A stretch of 64,000 nt of DNA from Neocallimastix lanati (nom. inval.) (Eukaryota > Neocallimastigomycota > Neocallimastigomycetes > Neocallimastigales > Neocallimastigaceae): assembly GCA_016946835.1 (NCBI GenBank), contig JACVTC010000014.1, forward strand, positions 1,682,501 to 1,746,500. Reading direction: 5' to 3'. This document shows positions 49,501 to 63,982 of the stretch, piece by piece. Under the pieces are notes generated by a model. The model had not been told where the DNA came from and did no database searches. It saw nothing but the letters and a program-made list of their open reading frames with translations. The translations under genes were made by a program, and so were the position numbers. Position 1 is the stretch's first letter; each line of letters starts with the position of its first letter.

Positions 49501-52500
49501 CACAATTGATTGGTTTGATGAATGGCCAAAGGATGCCTTATTATCTGTATCTAAAAAATTCTTAGAATATACAGATTTAGGTTCAGATGAAATGAAAGAA
49601 AAAATATCTGAAATGTGTGTTGAAATTCATGCTAGTGTTAGTGAAATGTCAAAACTCTTTTATGAAGAACTTAGAAGACACTACTACACGACACCTGTAA
49701 GTTATCTAGAATTAATTAATCTATATATAGTAATGCTTCAAGAAAAAAGAAAAGAATTATCTGCACAAAGAGATAGATTAAAGAATGGTCTAGATAAATT
49801 AAATGAAACAAACGAAATGGTTGCTAATATGCAAGTAGAATTAGAACAACTACAACCTGTATTAGTATCAAAGACAGCAGATGTTGAATCGCTTATGGTA
49901 CAAATTAGTAAAGATCAAGAAGTTGCCGATGGTGTAAGAAAAGTTGTATCAGAAGAAGAAGCTGTTGTAAGAGAAAAGGCTTCTCAAACTCAAGCAATTG
50001 CGGATGAAGCTCAAAAAGATCTTGACGAAGCTTTACCAGCACTTGAAGCTGCTTACAAAGCCTTGGATGCCTTAGATAAAAAAGATATTGCTGAATTAAA
50101 GGTATTTACTAAACCACCAGATCTTGTACTTTCAGTTATGGAAGCCATATGTATTTTGTTCAAAGTTAAGCCAGATTGGGATAGTAGTAAGAAATTACTT
50201 GGTGATCCTCAAATTATGAAAAAAATGATTGAATTTGATAAAGATAATATTCCTGAAACAACCACTAAAAAACTTAAAAAATACATTGAAAATCCAAGTT
50301 TCACTCCTGAAAATGTAGAAAAAGTATCTAAAGCCTGTAAATCAATGTGTATGTGGGTTATTGCCTTAGATAAATATTCCCACATTTTCAGAGAAGTTCA
50401 ACCAAAGCGTAAAAGATTAGAAGAAGCACAAGATGCCTTAAAAATTACACAAGCCAAACTAGCAGAAAAAACTGCTGCTCTCAAACAAGTTGAAGATCAA
50501 TTAAATGATCTCAAGCAAAGTTTCGAAAATTCAAACGCTGAAAAGCAAGAACTTATTAATAAAAAGGAAGAAACTACAAGAAGATTAGAGAGAGCTAGTA
50601 AATTGACATTAGCTCTTGCTGATGAACAAGAAAGATGGATTCAATCTGTAGATTCATTAAATAATCAAATTGAAGCATTAAATGGTAATGTTTTCCTTGC
50701 AGCAGCATGTGTTGCATATTATGGTGCGTTTACCTCAACTTACCGTCAAAAATTAGTTAAAAGATGGATTGATCGTTGTCAAGAATTAGATATTCCAATT
50801 TTAGAATCATTTAATTTAATAGATACTCTTTCCGACCAAGTTATGGTAAGAGAATGGAATATGCAAGGTCTTCCTTCTGATACACTTTCTACTGAAAATG
50901 GTATCTTAGTGACCAGAGGAAGAAGATGGCCATTAATGATTGATCCTCAAGGTCAAGCAAATCGTTGGATTAGATCTAGGGAAGGTTCAGATTTGCAAGT
51001 AATAAAACTTTCAGAGCCTAAATTCTTAAGATCACTTGAAAATGCAATTAGAACAGGTTTACCGGTTCTTTTAGAAGATGTTGGTGAAACTCTTGATTCA
51101 GCATTGGAGCCACTTCTTTTAAAACAAACCGTAAGACAAGGAGGTAGAACATTAATGAAGTTAGGTGATAGTTATGTCGAATATGATAAAAACTTTAAAT
51201 TATACATTACTACAAAATTACCAAATCCACATTACCTTCCAGAAATTTGTATTAAAGTAACCATTATTAACTTTACTGTTACACGTGAAGGTTTAGAAGG
51301 TCAACTTCTTGCTGATGTTGTGAAAATTGAAAGAGCGGAATTAGAAGAACAAAGAAATGAATTAATTGTTAATATATCAAATGATAAGAAGCAATTAAGA
51401 GATATTGAAGAAAAAATTTTAAGATTATTATTCAATTCAGAAGGAAATATTTTAGATGATGAAGAACTTATCAATACTTTAAACAAATCAAAGATTACTT
51501 CAGCAGCTATTCAACAGCGTGTTCAACAATCAGAAGTAACTGAACAAGAAATTAATGCTGCTCGTGAAAAGTATCTTCCTGTTTCAATTCGTGGAGCTAT
51601 AATATACTTTGTTGTAGCCAATCTAGCAGAAATTGATCCTATGTATCAATTTTCATTAAAATATTTTAAAAATCTCTTTAATCTCTGTATTAAAGGAATG
51701 ACTAGGGATCCAAATTTGGATGTACATATTACTAATATGTGTAAAAAAATTACCTACACTATATTTAGCAATGTTTCCAGAGGTCTATTCGAAAGACATA
51801 AACTTATTTTTAGTTTTATGATTTGTGTAGAAATATTGAAGGAAGATAAGCTTATTACCGATGATGAATGGAACTTCTTCTTAAGAGGTGCCATTTCACA
51901 AGCTGCTCCAGCACCGAAACCAGCTGTAAATTGGTTATCTGAATCAGTATGGCATGAAGTATTAAATTTAAGTGAATCACTTCCCGATCTACAGTTTGTT
52001 GAATCAACATTACAAAAATATCCAACTGAATGGAATGATTTCATGATTTCAGAAGAACCTTTTGAAAGTATATTACCAGATGAAAAAGAAAAAGAACTAT
52101 CAGATATTCAAAAATTAATTATTGTTAAAGTATTAAGAGAAGAATTGGTAGTTTCATCCATTATTTCGTTTATTAAAAAGAATATTGGAAAAGAATTTAT
52201 TGATTCTATACCATTAGATATAAGTTTAATTTATAAAGATACTAGTTACCAAACTCCATTAATCTTTATTTTATCAACTGGTTCGGATCCAACACAAATT
52301 TTAGTAAAGTTCTCACAATCTAAGGAAATTAAGTATGAAAATAGACTACATATTATATCTTTAGGTCAAGGTCAAGGTCCAATTGCCGAAAACTTAGTAA
52401 GAAAAGCACAAACAACTGGAGATTGGGTATTCCTTCAAAATTGTCACTTGGCCAAGTCATGGATGAATAGGTTGGAAAGTATTGTTAAAGAATTATCCGA

Positions 52501-54363
52501 AAATCCTGATGGAATTAATCCTGATTTCAGATTATATCTTTCTTCTATGCCATCTAACATTTTCCCAATTGCTGTTTTACAGGAAGGTGTAAAAGTCACA
52601 AATGAACCACCAAAGGGACTTAAAGCTAATCTCGCTCGTTCTTTCGCTGATATTGATCAAGATACTTATGAAGGCTGTGTTCAAAATGCATCCAAGTATA
52701 AGAAATTATTATTTGGTATTTGCTTTTTTAATGCTGTAATTCATGAGAGAAAGAAATTCGGTCCATTAGGATGGAATATTTTGTATGATTGGAGTACAGC
52801 TGATTTAGAAGTTTCTATTACAATACTTAAAAATATGATGAATGATTATAAATTAATTCAGTGGGATGCTCTGTTGTATCTTACAGGAGAAATTACATTT
52901 GGTGGTCGTGTAACCGATGATTGGGATAGACGTGCATTAAAATGTATTCTTCGTAAATATTATTGTCATGAAATTTTAGAAGATAAATATTTATTATCAC
53001 CTAATGGAGTTTATTATGTTCCTGTAGAGAATGATCTTGAACAAATTAAAAAATATGTTGATAGTCTTCCATATACGGAAGATCCCTCTGTCTTTGGAAT
53101 GCATGAAAATGCTAATATTAGTTATCAAATACAAGAAACTAAGCGCGTTATTAAAACTATTGTTGATATTCAACCAAGATTAGTTACTTCTGGTAGTGGT
53201 AAGTCTAATGAAGATATAGTCACTGATTTAGCGAATGCTATGCTTAGTGACTGGCCTTCACCATTAGTAATCGAAATGCCAAGTGAAGAAAAACAAGAAT
53301 CATCAATAGAAGATGAAAATGGTGAAATAGTGTCCCAATCAACTTCATCCCTTAAATTTATGAATTCTGGTGTGACAGAAATGATGAAATTCTTATTCCA
53401 AAAGGATGAAAATGGTCGTATTCTTAATAGTTTAAGTACAGTATTAAGTCAAGAATGTGTTCGTTTCAATAAACTTTTAAATACAGTAAAGGTTTCCTTA
53501 GAAAACTTAATTAAAGCTATTAAAGGTTTTGTAGTTATGAGTCAAGAATTAGAATCAGTATTTGACAGTTTATTAAACAATGAAGTACCTCATGCATGGT
53601 CGACAGTAGCATATCTTTCTTTAAAGCCTCTTGGTGGATGGGTAACTGATCTACATCGACGTATTACTTTTATGGCTGATTGGATTGAAAATGGTCAACC
53701 TAAAACTTTCTGGTTGCCAGGATTCTTCTTCCCACAGGGTTTCTTGACTGGAACATTACAAAATCATGCACGTAAATATAATATACCCATTGATACATTA
53801 AAATTTGCCTATGAAATTGTCCCAACAAATGATGACGGAACATTAGTAGAAGATCCAAATAGTACTAATGAAGATGGTGTATTAGTTGAAGGATTATTCA
53901 TTGAAGGAGCACATTATGATAAAGAAACTAAACTTTTACAAGATTCTTATCCTATGGAAATGAATTCAGTAAGTTTTCTAATGATTTAATTAAATACAAT
54001 TTATATATATATATTTATTTAATTAATAAAATATCATGTAAATATAATAATATTAGTTGATGCCAATTATACGTTTCTTACCAACAGAACATGATCAAAA
54101 TGAGCCAAATCAGTATGTATGTCCATTATACAAAACTTCAGATAGAGCTGGAACGCTTTCAACGACAGGTAAAAAAATTTTTAGTAAATAAATATATAAA
54201 CAAATCATTTGTTTATGTAATTATTGAATATCAAATATTATTATTATTATTATTATTATTAGGTCACTCTACCAACTTTATTGTTGCTGTTAATTTACCA
54301 TCCGACAAATCTCCAGACTTTTGGATATCTCGTGGGGTTGCATTATTATGTCAACCTGATTAA
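38972..54363 (+). CDS. Axonemal dynein heavy chain, inner-arm DNAH6-like
   Basis: Eleven exons: 38972-40108, 40230-40802, 40976-43226, 43363-43909, 44030-44714, 44800-45414, 45518-45984, 46107-46965, 47087-53968, 54057-54168, 54263-54363; phases agree and give 4742 residues. The tail/linker begins near residue 500 with a segment ('[19 protein letters not shown]') typical of DNAH6-class chains. P-loops: AAA1 GPAGTGKT (about 2051) with Walker B CFDEFNR, AAA2 GPTGGGKT (about 2332), AAA3 GKTGVGKS (about 2681), AAA4 GIGGTGKQ (about 3032). The stalk coiled coil with microtubule-binding tip is about 3280-3580. The C-terminal cap has GHSTNF and ends ALLCQPD. The motor drives flagellar beating by ATP-dependent microtubule sliding. 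Oddities: a ~450-residue Ser/Asn/His-rich N-terminal extension and two acidic inserts in the tail (near 41430-41660 and 42760-42920). Motor identity is certain; the DNAH6 subtype is from memory of the family's N-terminus. Confidence 0.93.
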
Positions 54364-55946
54364 GGATTAAAATTCATTAATTCTTTTTTTTTAAAAAAAA
54401 AAAAAAAATTACACTGAGATTTGGTATTTAAATATAATATTATTTAATAATTTTATAGATATATATTTGTTTAATACTAAATATAAAATTAAATAATAAT
54501 AAAAAAAATTATTTGTAATTTACTTTAAGATTAAATACTTATTAATTTATTATTTAAAAAAGATAAAAAAAAATTACATACAGTTGTATCTATATATAAT
54601 AAATTATATATATATAAATTCTATTAATATTACTACATTAACATTAATATATAAAAAAATAAAAAATTAAAAAAATAATAAATAAATAAAATAAAATTAA
54701 TAAATATATAAATATAATTTTAATGTCTTTTATATTTATTAATTTAAATGCTATTGTAAATATATAATTTTTAAATAAAAATGCAGTATAAAATCGAATA
54801 AAGAAATAAAAATAATTTTGTAATAATATTAGTACATATATTATATAAATAAATATTCTATTTTGTTATAAAGTTATCCTTATTTTTAAAAAAATAATAG
54901 TAATAATAAAATATATATATATATATATTTAAACTAATTTTTAACAAAATACATCGTAATAATTTTTAATATAACTAATAGTAATATGATATTACACATA
55001 TGTGATATAAAATTATAATTTAATTTAAAAATATAATAATTAATGATATTTACTGATTTTATGTTTGAGTGATAAAAATGTATATTTTTTTTTTTTTTTT
55101 CAAATATTATTTATATTTTTAATGTTGTAAGGTAATAAGGTAATATACAATTCATTCTATTATTACTAATATAAAAGATATCCTAATAATCATTATTTAA
55201 AATTTATATTATTCTCCATATATTCTTAAACAATTATTTTCTAATAATTAAAATAGTTATTTTATGAATTTAAGAGACAATAATAATAATAACTAATAGT
55301 ATAGATAATAACTAATAATAATAATAATAATATATTGTTTTATAGTTTTAATTTTAAATTCATTTACACTTTAATAATTTTTTTAATAATCTAATCTTTA
55401 GAATATTTTATATTTAATCTTTTTAATTTTTAAAGAAAAATATTTACAATAATAATATACCAATTTTTATTTTATTTTTTTTTTCTTACTTAAATCTATA
55501 TAGATTAAACCTAATAATAATAAGAAGAAGAAGAAGAAAATTAAAATAATAATAAACCTAAAATAATAATATTAATAATAATAATAATAAATAATAGTAA
55601 TAAATAATGATAATAGTTAATAATTTATATTTATAAAAGTTTTTGATTAACATTCATATTTAGTCAAAAATTAAAATTAATAATGACAAACACTTTCTAA
55701 ATGTTTTTTTTCGGTTCTGCAATTATATATATATTATTATATAAATAATATAATAAATATACTAAAAATTTAAAATAATAATATTAAATATATTGTTTTT
55801 TTATTTAAAGTTGTATATATATATTAATGGATAGATCAATTTTTAACAATAATAATAATAGTTATTTTTTAGTTAATAATAATAAATTTTCTATATTCTT
55901 TTTAACTTGCTTTATTTTATTTTTATTTTTTATTTTTTATTTTTTA

Positions 55947-55978
<32 letters not shown>

Positions 55979-56440
55979 TTAATTAAATTGTTTAAATTAA
56001 AAAGTAATTTTAATTAATATTTAATTTCTTTTTTAATTTTATTTTAATTTTTTTTTATTAAAAAAAAAAATTAAAAAAATAAAATTTATCTCTGTTGAAT
56101 AATTTTCAAATAATTAAATAATTATTATTTATTTTAATTTTCTTTTTTTTTTTTTTTTATTGTATTTTAATATATATTTAGTTATTTTAATTTTGTTTGT
56201 AAAAAAAAGAAATAATAATAAATAATAAAATAATTATAAATAAGATAATTAAAAAAATACATACATAATATATATTATGTTTTAATATATATTTATTTTA
56301 TTCTATATAAATTTTTATTTTTTATAATAAAAACTATTAATTTTTATTTGAAAAATATATATAATACATATAATAAAATTTTATTTTTTAAAATATATAT
56401 ATATAATTGTTATATATCTATAAGGAGTAGTATCAAGAAA
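54364..56440. other. 2.1-kb gene-free spacer
   Basis: No gene was found. It holds the dynein 3' flank, AAT arrays near 55316-55330 and 55565-55600, T-runs (about 55085-55100 and 55940-55972) and the promoter region of the IQ-motif gene. Confidence 0.65.
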
Positions 56441-56991
56441 ATGAATAATGATTTAGGTATATAATAAAGAAGAAAATAATAAAAATAAATGTTATATTAT
56501 TCTATTTATATCTAATTATATTCTAATAATACTTCATTGAATTTATTATTATTATTTATTTATTATATATCTACCTCGCTTTGTATACATCCTTAACTAA
56601 AATATATATATATAAAATTTTATATGAAATATAATAAACATTATTAATTAATATATATAAAGGTATTCTTCAAGATATTTCACTATCAAATTCAACAACC
56701 TCATCTCATGATAAAAAATATGAAGATAATGACATTTTGATACATTCTCTAAATAATAATAAAAAAGTAGAAAACAAAATTATTAAATTAAAAAATAACA
56801 ATAATAATAATAGTAGTCATAACAATAATAACGAAAATACTACTACTAATAATAATAATAATAATATTAATAATATTAATAATATTATAAAATCAACAAC
56901 AATAAAATTAAAAAATGACTATGCACTCTTAAAAGAAAATCATCCACCTATTTCACCCCTATTAATTAATGTTCAACCACCCAATAATGCA

Positions 56992-57030
<39 letters not shown>

Positions 57031-58965
57031 TTAGGACCAAGAAGGAGGGCATCTACTGTATCTCTTACTCACAGAAATAGATATGGATCATCCACTCGTG
57101 CAATGAATGAAAAAACAACAGTATCAAATAAGTATGCTTTTCAAGCCTCATGGGAACCAGAAGAAAGGAAAACAAGATCATTAAATTTACCAAGTAATTT
57201 ATATGGAATTAAAATATAGAATATAAAATATAAAATATAAAATATAAAATATATGTATATTCTTTAAGGAAATATTTATACTATTAAAATATGTAGTAAT
57301 AATTATTAAATATCATATTATTATTATTTATTTTACGCTTTAGTAATATATTCCTTTTATTTTTATATCTATATTTGTATTATTTTTATTTTTACTTATT
57401 TTATGATTATAATAATTAATATTATTACTATATAATTATTTTGATTAATATTATTTATTATAATAGTTTATGAGGATAGTGAAAATGAAAATAGTATTCA
57501 GAAGGAGAGTATGAATTTTGATTTAGATATGAATTTAGAAATAGAAGATTTAATTAAAAATGAACACATTACTAATTTAAAAAGTAATAATGAAGATAAT
57601 CAAAAAAAGTATTATTCCCAAGAGATTACTGTTCCAGATAATTTAAATGATGAATGGGGAAAAAATAAACAGAATCAAGAGATTGTTAATAAAATTGAAG
57701 ATTTATCGAAATTACTATTTTCAGATGATAATGAAATTAAGAAGGAGGTAATTCAATCCTTACTGGAAAAAAAAGAAAATTCAAATTCAGTATCATTCAA
57801 AAATAATAATAATAATTTAGATATTGATTCTACTACCGTTCTTACCAGTGAATTCAAGGAAGTCAGTAATAATTCAGAATTACAAGTATTAGATAAAGTG
57901 TCAGCTAATGAAATAGAACTAATAGAAGCACTTCAATTAAATTTAAATAATGGTAATAATAAAGATAATTATAATAAAACTATATTAACTATTCCAGAAA
58001 ATAAGGACACCCTTAAAGGTAATTCTAATGATCATAATAAAGCAAGTAATATAAATTATATATTATAAATACAAATTATATTTAAAGTTATTTAATATGT
58101 AATATATAATTAATAACAATTATTAATATATTTAAATATATATGTTTAAAAAAATTTTAATGCATATATATTTTACATTTATTATAGATGATGATAATAT
58201 AAATATTACAGGAAAAAAAGAAGAAGAAAGAAAAGAAAGTTTATTTGAACATTCTTCATTAAAAGAGACAGAAATGACAATAAAACAATTAGATTTTCTT
58301 ATTCAAAGTCAAAATTTAAAAAAGAATGAAAACAACGTAACATTGGAGAAACTAAATACTGTTATAAGTCCATTATTGTCTGAAATTGAAATAAAGGTAT
58401 TAAAAAAAAAAAAAAAAATTATATATATATATGTATATATTCTATTAAAAATTAGCAATATTAATAAATTTTTAATTTTAATATAAATTATTCATTTGAT
58501 ATTTTATTTTATTTTTATTTTATTTTTTTTTAAATTTTATATTATATATGAATTTTTTTTTTAAATTTTATATTATATATGATAATATCTAACTATAACA
58601 ATTAATATTATTATTTTATATTATTTTATGATCTATCTTACTTTCATTTAAATATTATTCTATATTATCAATCTTTTTATAAAACAAAAAAAAAACATAA
58701 ATTAAAAAAAAAAGAATGATCTAAAAGTGAATGAGAATTTCAACATATGGAATAAGTTAAGTCCCTCGTTTATTGAGCATATAAATAATAGTGCCACAAC
58801 CATTCAGCAATGGTATAGAAATCAAGTGAAAAGAAGAAGAATACTTCAAGAAAAGAAAAAAGAAATTCTAAGCTCTTTTGAATCCTCCTCACAAATTACC
58901 GGTACAAATTCAACAGATTTAGTAGCACATAAAATGAATCTTAATATAAAAGAAATAAAATTAAA

Positions 58966-59010
<45 letters not shown>

Positions 59011-62000
59011 TATTATATTATGATTTTGACTATATAAACTATTAAATATGTTAATAATATGAAGAATTAATTTTTTATTATTTAATAATAAAATATTTTG
59101 ATATTGATATATATTTGTTTGTAATATATATATTCTTTTTTTTTATTTTATATATTTATTCTAAATAATCATATATATAATCAAAAATTAATGAATTAAC
59201 AATTAAAGAAATATGTCAGTAATAGAGAACAAAAACCAAAAAATAAAGACAATTTATTAGAAAAGAATAATATGAAATTAATTAAAGAAGATAAGGAGAG
59301 GAAAGAAGAAAATTGTAAAAAAGAAAAGGATAAAAATAATGAAAATATAAATAAGACAACACAAAATAATAATAATAAAAGGGATGATAAGATAAACAAA
59401 TTAGAATTTAAAAATAAGGAAAGTGAAGATAAGATTTGTGACAATGAAATAAATGAAAATAACATAGAAAAAAGTGATATAGACCATATTTCAATAATCC
59501 AAGAGAAATCAAAAGATATAGATGAAAATAATAGAAATAATAAAAATGATAATAATAATACTAATAATGAAAATAATATTAAAAATATGGATAAACCTAA
59601 TGAACCTGAAGTACTGTCAGATTTAAAAGAAAAAGATTCAAAAGCTATATCAAAAGGCAATAAAAGTATAATTGACATTGATGTGGAGGATAAAAATGAT
59701 TTTAAAAAAAAGATTAATGAAAATAAAGTTAGTGTGGAATTAGAAAAAGTAACTGTGGAATTAAAAAAAGTAAAAGAAATCGAGATATCTTATAAAAAAA
59801 ATTCCCAAAAAGAAGAAATTAACGAAACTAAAGAAAATAATAAAAATGATGTAATAGAAGAAATTAAAGAAATTACAGAAAACAAAGAAATTAATAAAAG
59901 TGATGAAAAAGAAGAAATTAAAGAAATAAAGGAAAATATTGAAAAAAAAGAAAACAATAATAACGATGAAATGGAAGAAAAAAATGAAAAATATAAAATC
60001 AAAGAAAACAAAGAAATTACTGAAACCAATCAAGACTATAAAAGAGATGAAAAAGAAGAAATGAAAGAAATCACTGAAAATAAAGAAAACAAAGAAATTG
60101 CTGAAAATTATGAAATTATTACAAATAATGAAAACAATGAAAAAGAAAAAGAAAAAGAAAAAGAAAAAGAAAAAGAAATTGAAAAAGAAATTGAAAAAGA
60201 AATTGAAAAAGAAATTGAAAAAGAGAGTAATAATAAAACCGAAGCTGATATTATATCAATAAAAAAGATAAATATAGATGACATTAAGTCAGATTTAAAT
60301 GAAGAATATGATGAAGATTTCATCTCTAAGATTGATCAAATTTCGATAACAGAATCTGAGGTTGCGCAGTTACCAGAAGTAGAATTAGAAGATATTATTC
60401 ATCGATTAAAATGTAGTGATCGTAATGTTTCCAATCAAAAGATAGTGATTAATGGAACCATTGGATTAAATATTGAAGAATGTGAGATTCATCCACAGGA
60501 TGAAGAAACCGTTCAAAGTGAATTTAGTCATTCAAAGGAAAATCTAAATCAGATGGCAGAATCGATTGATAATATCTCATTAATGAATGGATTAAATGGA
60601 AATGATGCAAAAAACAAGCTCTCCTATGAATATATGGATAACTCTAATGTTATTGATAATATGATGACCAAAATTAATATTAGTGATTATCTTGGTAAAA
60701 GTGATAATAATAATAGTGAGAGTACTGATATTAAAGGTAATTATATATATATATATTATTACTATAACTATAAATAAGATCCTTTTCATAAATTTAAATT
60801 CTATTTATAAAATAAATAAATAAATAGAAAATGATATAAAAGAAATTCTACATGAATCCAAGTTTGTTAATCTGAACATTATGAATAACAAAAATCAAAT
60901 GAGTAAACTGAGCCCCAAGAAAACTTCGATTATGGATACTCTTCAAGAGTTAAGAGATATTAATAGAAGTTTTAAGAAGCTTAAAGAAGAAAACAGTGAC
61001 ATTAATTTATTACTGGATATTACGAAGAATCCTATTGACATTGATATTTCCAAAAATAATAAGAAAGTAGAGGAAGAAAAAAATGAAAACAATGAAAGCT
61101 TCTTACGAAAGATTGATGAAAATGAAGAGATAATCAAAACTGATAAGGAAGATAATAAAACAACAAAGGATAATAAAGATAATTTAGGTACAAAAGAAAT
61201 TGATAATGATAATAAGAAGATTAATGATAAAAATAATAAAAATAATGATTATAATAATGATAGTAGTAATAGTGATGTAACAGCATCGATAACAATAATT
61301 TCTTCTAGCAGTGATAAAGAAAAGGATAAACTTAATAGTACATTAAATTCAACCATTACCACTACTAATGAGTTGGAAGCCATTCTAAGTGATAATAATA
61401 AGACCTCTTTAGTGCCATTATATGATGGTGAAAATAAAGATAAAAATGAGAATGAAAAAGATAAGGATAACACTAGTAAAAAAAAAGATGAGAATTCTTC
61501 ATTTGTTAAAATTCCAAATGATGATAGTATTGAAGTTGTAAAGAATGATTCAGATAATAACATAGATATGAATGATAATAATAATATTAGAAATGACTCG
61601 TCATCATTAATAAAAGAGAATTCACAAAAAGAAGGGATAATTAATAATTCATCAACTTTCAATAAAAAAGATAATGAAAATACAGAAAAGCCCGGATTAT
61701 CGAGTCATGAAAAATATTCTAAAACTAATATACAATCTTCATTAGAAAAAGTTGATAGTGGTAATAATAATGTAACTGGTAATGATGAGGATGCTACTAA
61801 GAAAGTTAATCAAGCAAAGAAAAAAAATGTAAAAATCAGCATGGAAAGTAATAATAAAGAAACTAAAAAGGATAATTATTTTTCTTCTTTGGAACCATTG
61901 AAGGAACTTGATTATAGTAATAATAATAGCAATGAGCCATCCACCTCACCTGACATTGAAATGAAAATAAATACTAATTTACAAACTATTAAAAGCATGA

Positions 62001-62218
62001 AGAAAAATTCATTAGAACCTTTGAATGATCCTACCATAAAATCTGTTGTAAGTAATGATGATGAAATAATAGAAAAACATCACAGAAAAGAAGGAAATGA
62101 AACCACCTCAAAATTAGAATATTTAAGTAAAAAAGAAGAACTTCTTGATAAAAAAAATAAAATTAAGGAAAAAATGAATGCTAAAGAAGAAAAAGATAAT
62201 CATTATCATAATCATAAA

Positions 62219-62312
<94 letters not shown>

Positions 62313-63982
62313 GTTTTACTATTATAAAAATGAAATCTAATAAATTAAGTAAATCAGAAAAAATATATACTAATACCAGTACGGATACTGCTACAACTAA
62401 AACTACAACTACTACTATGATTTCAGAAGAGGGACCACTAAAGTCTTTAACTGAAACGTCAATGAGTAAGAGATTAAAAGTCAATACTATAAAGAATGCG
62501 ATTGATAGTAAATTAAAAGAGAATTCGAGCATGAAAGAATCGATGATACAAGTGAATAGTAAAGTTTTGAAGAAGAAAGATCTTTTAAGGAAGAGAATGC
62601 TTAATGAAGGAAAAACAAAGTCGGTATCATTTATTAAACCACTTTCAAAGGATAAAATGCTTCTTGATAAGAAGAATGACTTAAAGAAAGAACTTAAGAA
62701 TAAGAAAGAGCATTCCTATCACAAGTATCCTTTAAAAAGTTGTCTAAAAAAGGAAAATAATTTAATTAAAATACCAAATGATAAGCTTTCTAGTAATAGT
62801 AGTATGATATCTAAGGATGATAATAGTAAAAAATCATTAACAAAAAAGGTATCTAATTTAAGCACAGAAAATAAAGGCTCAAAAATTGAAGAATTTGATA
62901 ATACTATTAATAACAATAATAACAACAATAATAGTAACACAAAAATTATTAATAAAAATATTGAAACGAATAATAATAATAATAATAATAATAGTACTAA
63001 AGAAGATGATGAGGGAAAAAAAAATATCATCAAAGAAATAAATAATTTAGATAATACAAAAAAAGAAAAAAGTGAGATTACTGGCAATGTCAAAGAGGAT
63101 AAAGTAATAGATAAAAAAGGAGATATGATGAATGAAACAGAAGAAAGAAAAAATAAATTCAATAAAACAAAAGAGAATTCTGTTGAAATGGGAGAGAAAG
63201 AAAAATTAATTGAAAAGATTACTGTTAGTGATGGTAGTAATGGTAGTAATGGTAGTAATGGTATTAATGATAAAAGTAGTCCAATGAAAAATTCAAATGG
63301 TATAAAAAGTAGGGTTAATGAGAATAAAAGTAAGGCATTGATTAAAAGTGATAGTATAGAATATAATATTGATAACAAAGACAAAATGATACTTGATTCA
63401 TATAAGAATCTAGGTAAGACCACATTATCAAGTGAATGTCATTTAAAAGAGTCCTCTAGTCCAATGAATATGTACAATTCGGAGATTAGTTTACCATCAT
63501 TGGTGGATAGTAATGGAAAAAGTCTTCATGATAATATTACATTAAGCAACATTAACGTTCTTGCAATGGAAGTTAGAAATGATGATTCCATGGACGTCAT
63601 ATCAAATGACCTGTTATATCGGCGAGAACAAGAGATTATGAAAATTAATAATGACTATTCGATTGGTATTAATGGAAATTTAAAGCTATCTATGTCCACA
63701 ACAACTAATTTAAATAATTTAGAAGAGAATCATGATTATTTCAATAATAATAATAGTTCTGATAATATAAGTTCAGATCCTACGACCAAACGAATAGATC
63801 GTATATTAGAGTATTTAAAATCGGTTGGAAATAATTCTTTTGAAGTCATTTCAGACACTCTGACGGATAAAGAGTCTATTAAATCAGACTATGATTTAAC
63901 GGACAACATATCCAAATGTAATGAATCCTCTGTTTCTGGTACAGTAATTAATTCAAAACTTTCTGATACAGCATCCATGTAA
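56441..63982 (+). CDS. Very large low-complexity protein with one IQ motif
   Basis: Seven exons in agreeing phase: 56441-56456, 56663-57193, 57467-58018, 58188-58396, 58715-58966, 59209-60736, 60828-63982; 2080 residues. Exon 1 is 16 nt (MNNDL plus one base). Most of the chain is Asn/Lys/Glu/Ser/Asp low complexity with poly-Asn runs (the longest, about 33, near 62218-62312) and an EKEK/EIEK repeat (about 60130-60225). Ordered islands: a basic block with RRRAS (a PKA-type site) near the end of exon 2; an IQ motif at about 463-482 (ATTIQQWYRNQVKRRR) in exon 5, expected to bind calmodulin or a myosin-type light chain; a helix near the start of exon 7 (DTLQELRDINRSFKKLKEEN); and a C-terminal segment 'RIDRILEYLKSVGNNSFEVI'. 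Function is unknown. The pieces could be two genes, but the continuous phase across every join favours one. Confidence 0.7.
58969..59008. repeat. Poly-A tract, 40 nt, starting at +3 of an intron
   Basis: The donor of intron 5 of the IQ-motif gene is GT followed directly by about 40 A. The intron is otherwise ordinary and ends ttaaag. Confidence 0.85.
62218..62312. repeat. AAT microsatellite coding a poly-Asn run
   Basis: About 32 uninterrupted AAT codons in exon 7 of the IQ-motif gene. The pure codon use (no AAC) indicates a recent slippage-prone array. Confidence 0.95.

Noticed and set aside
59196-59678. Minus-strand Ser/Leu/Phe-rich membrane-like frame
   Set aside because: Antisense of Glu/Lys/Asn low-complexity coding; typical artefact opposite such regions.
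62212-62532. Minus-strand poly-Leu frame
   Set aside because: Antisense of the AAT array that codes poly-Asn.
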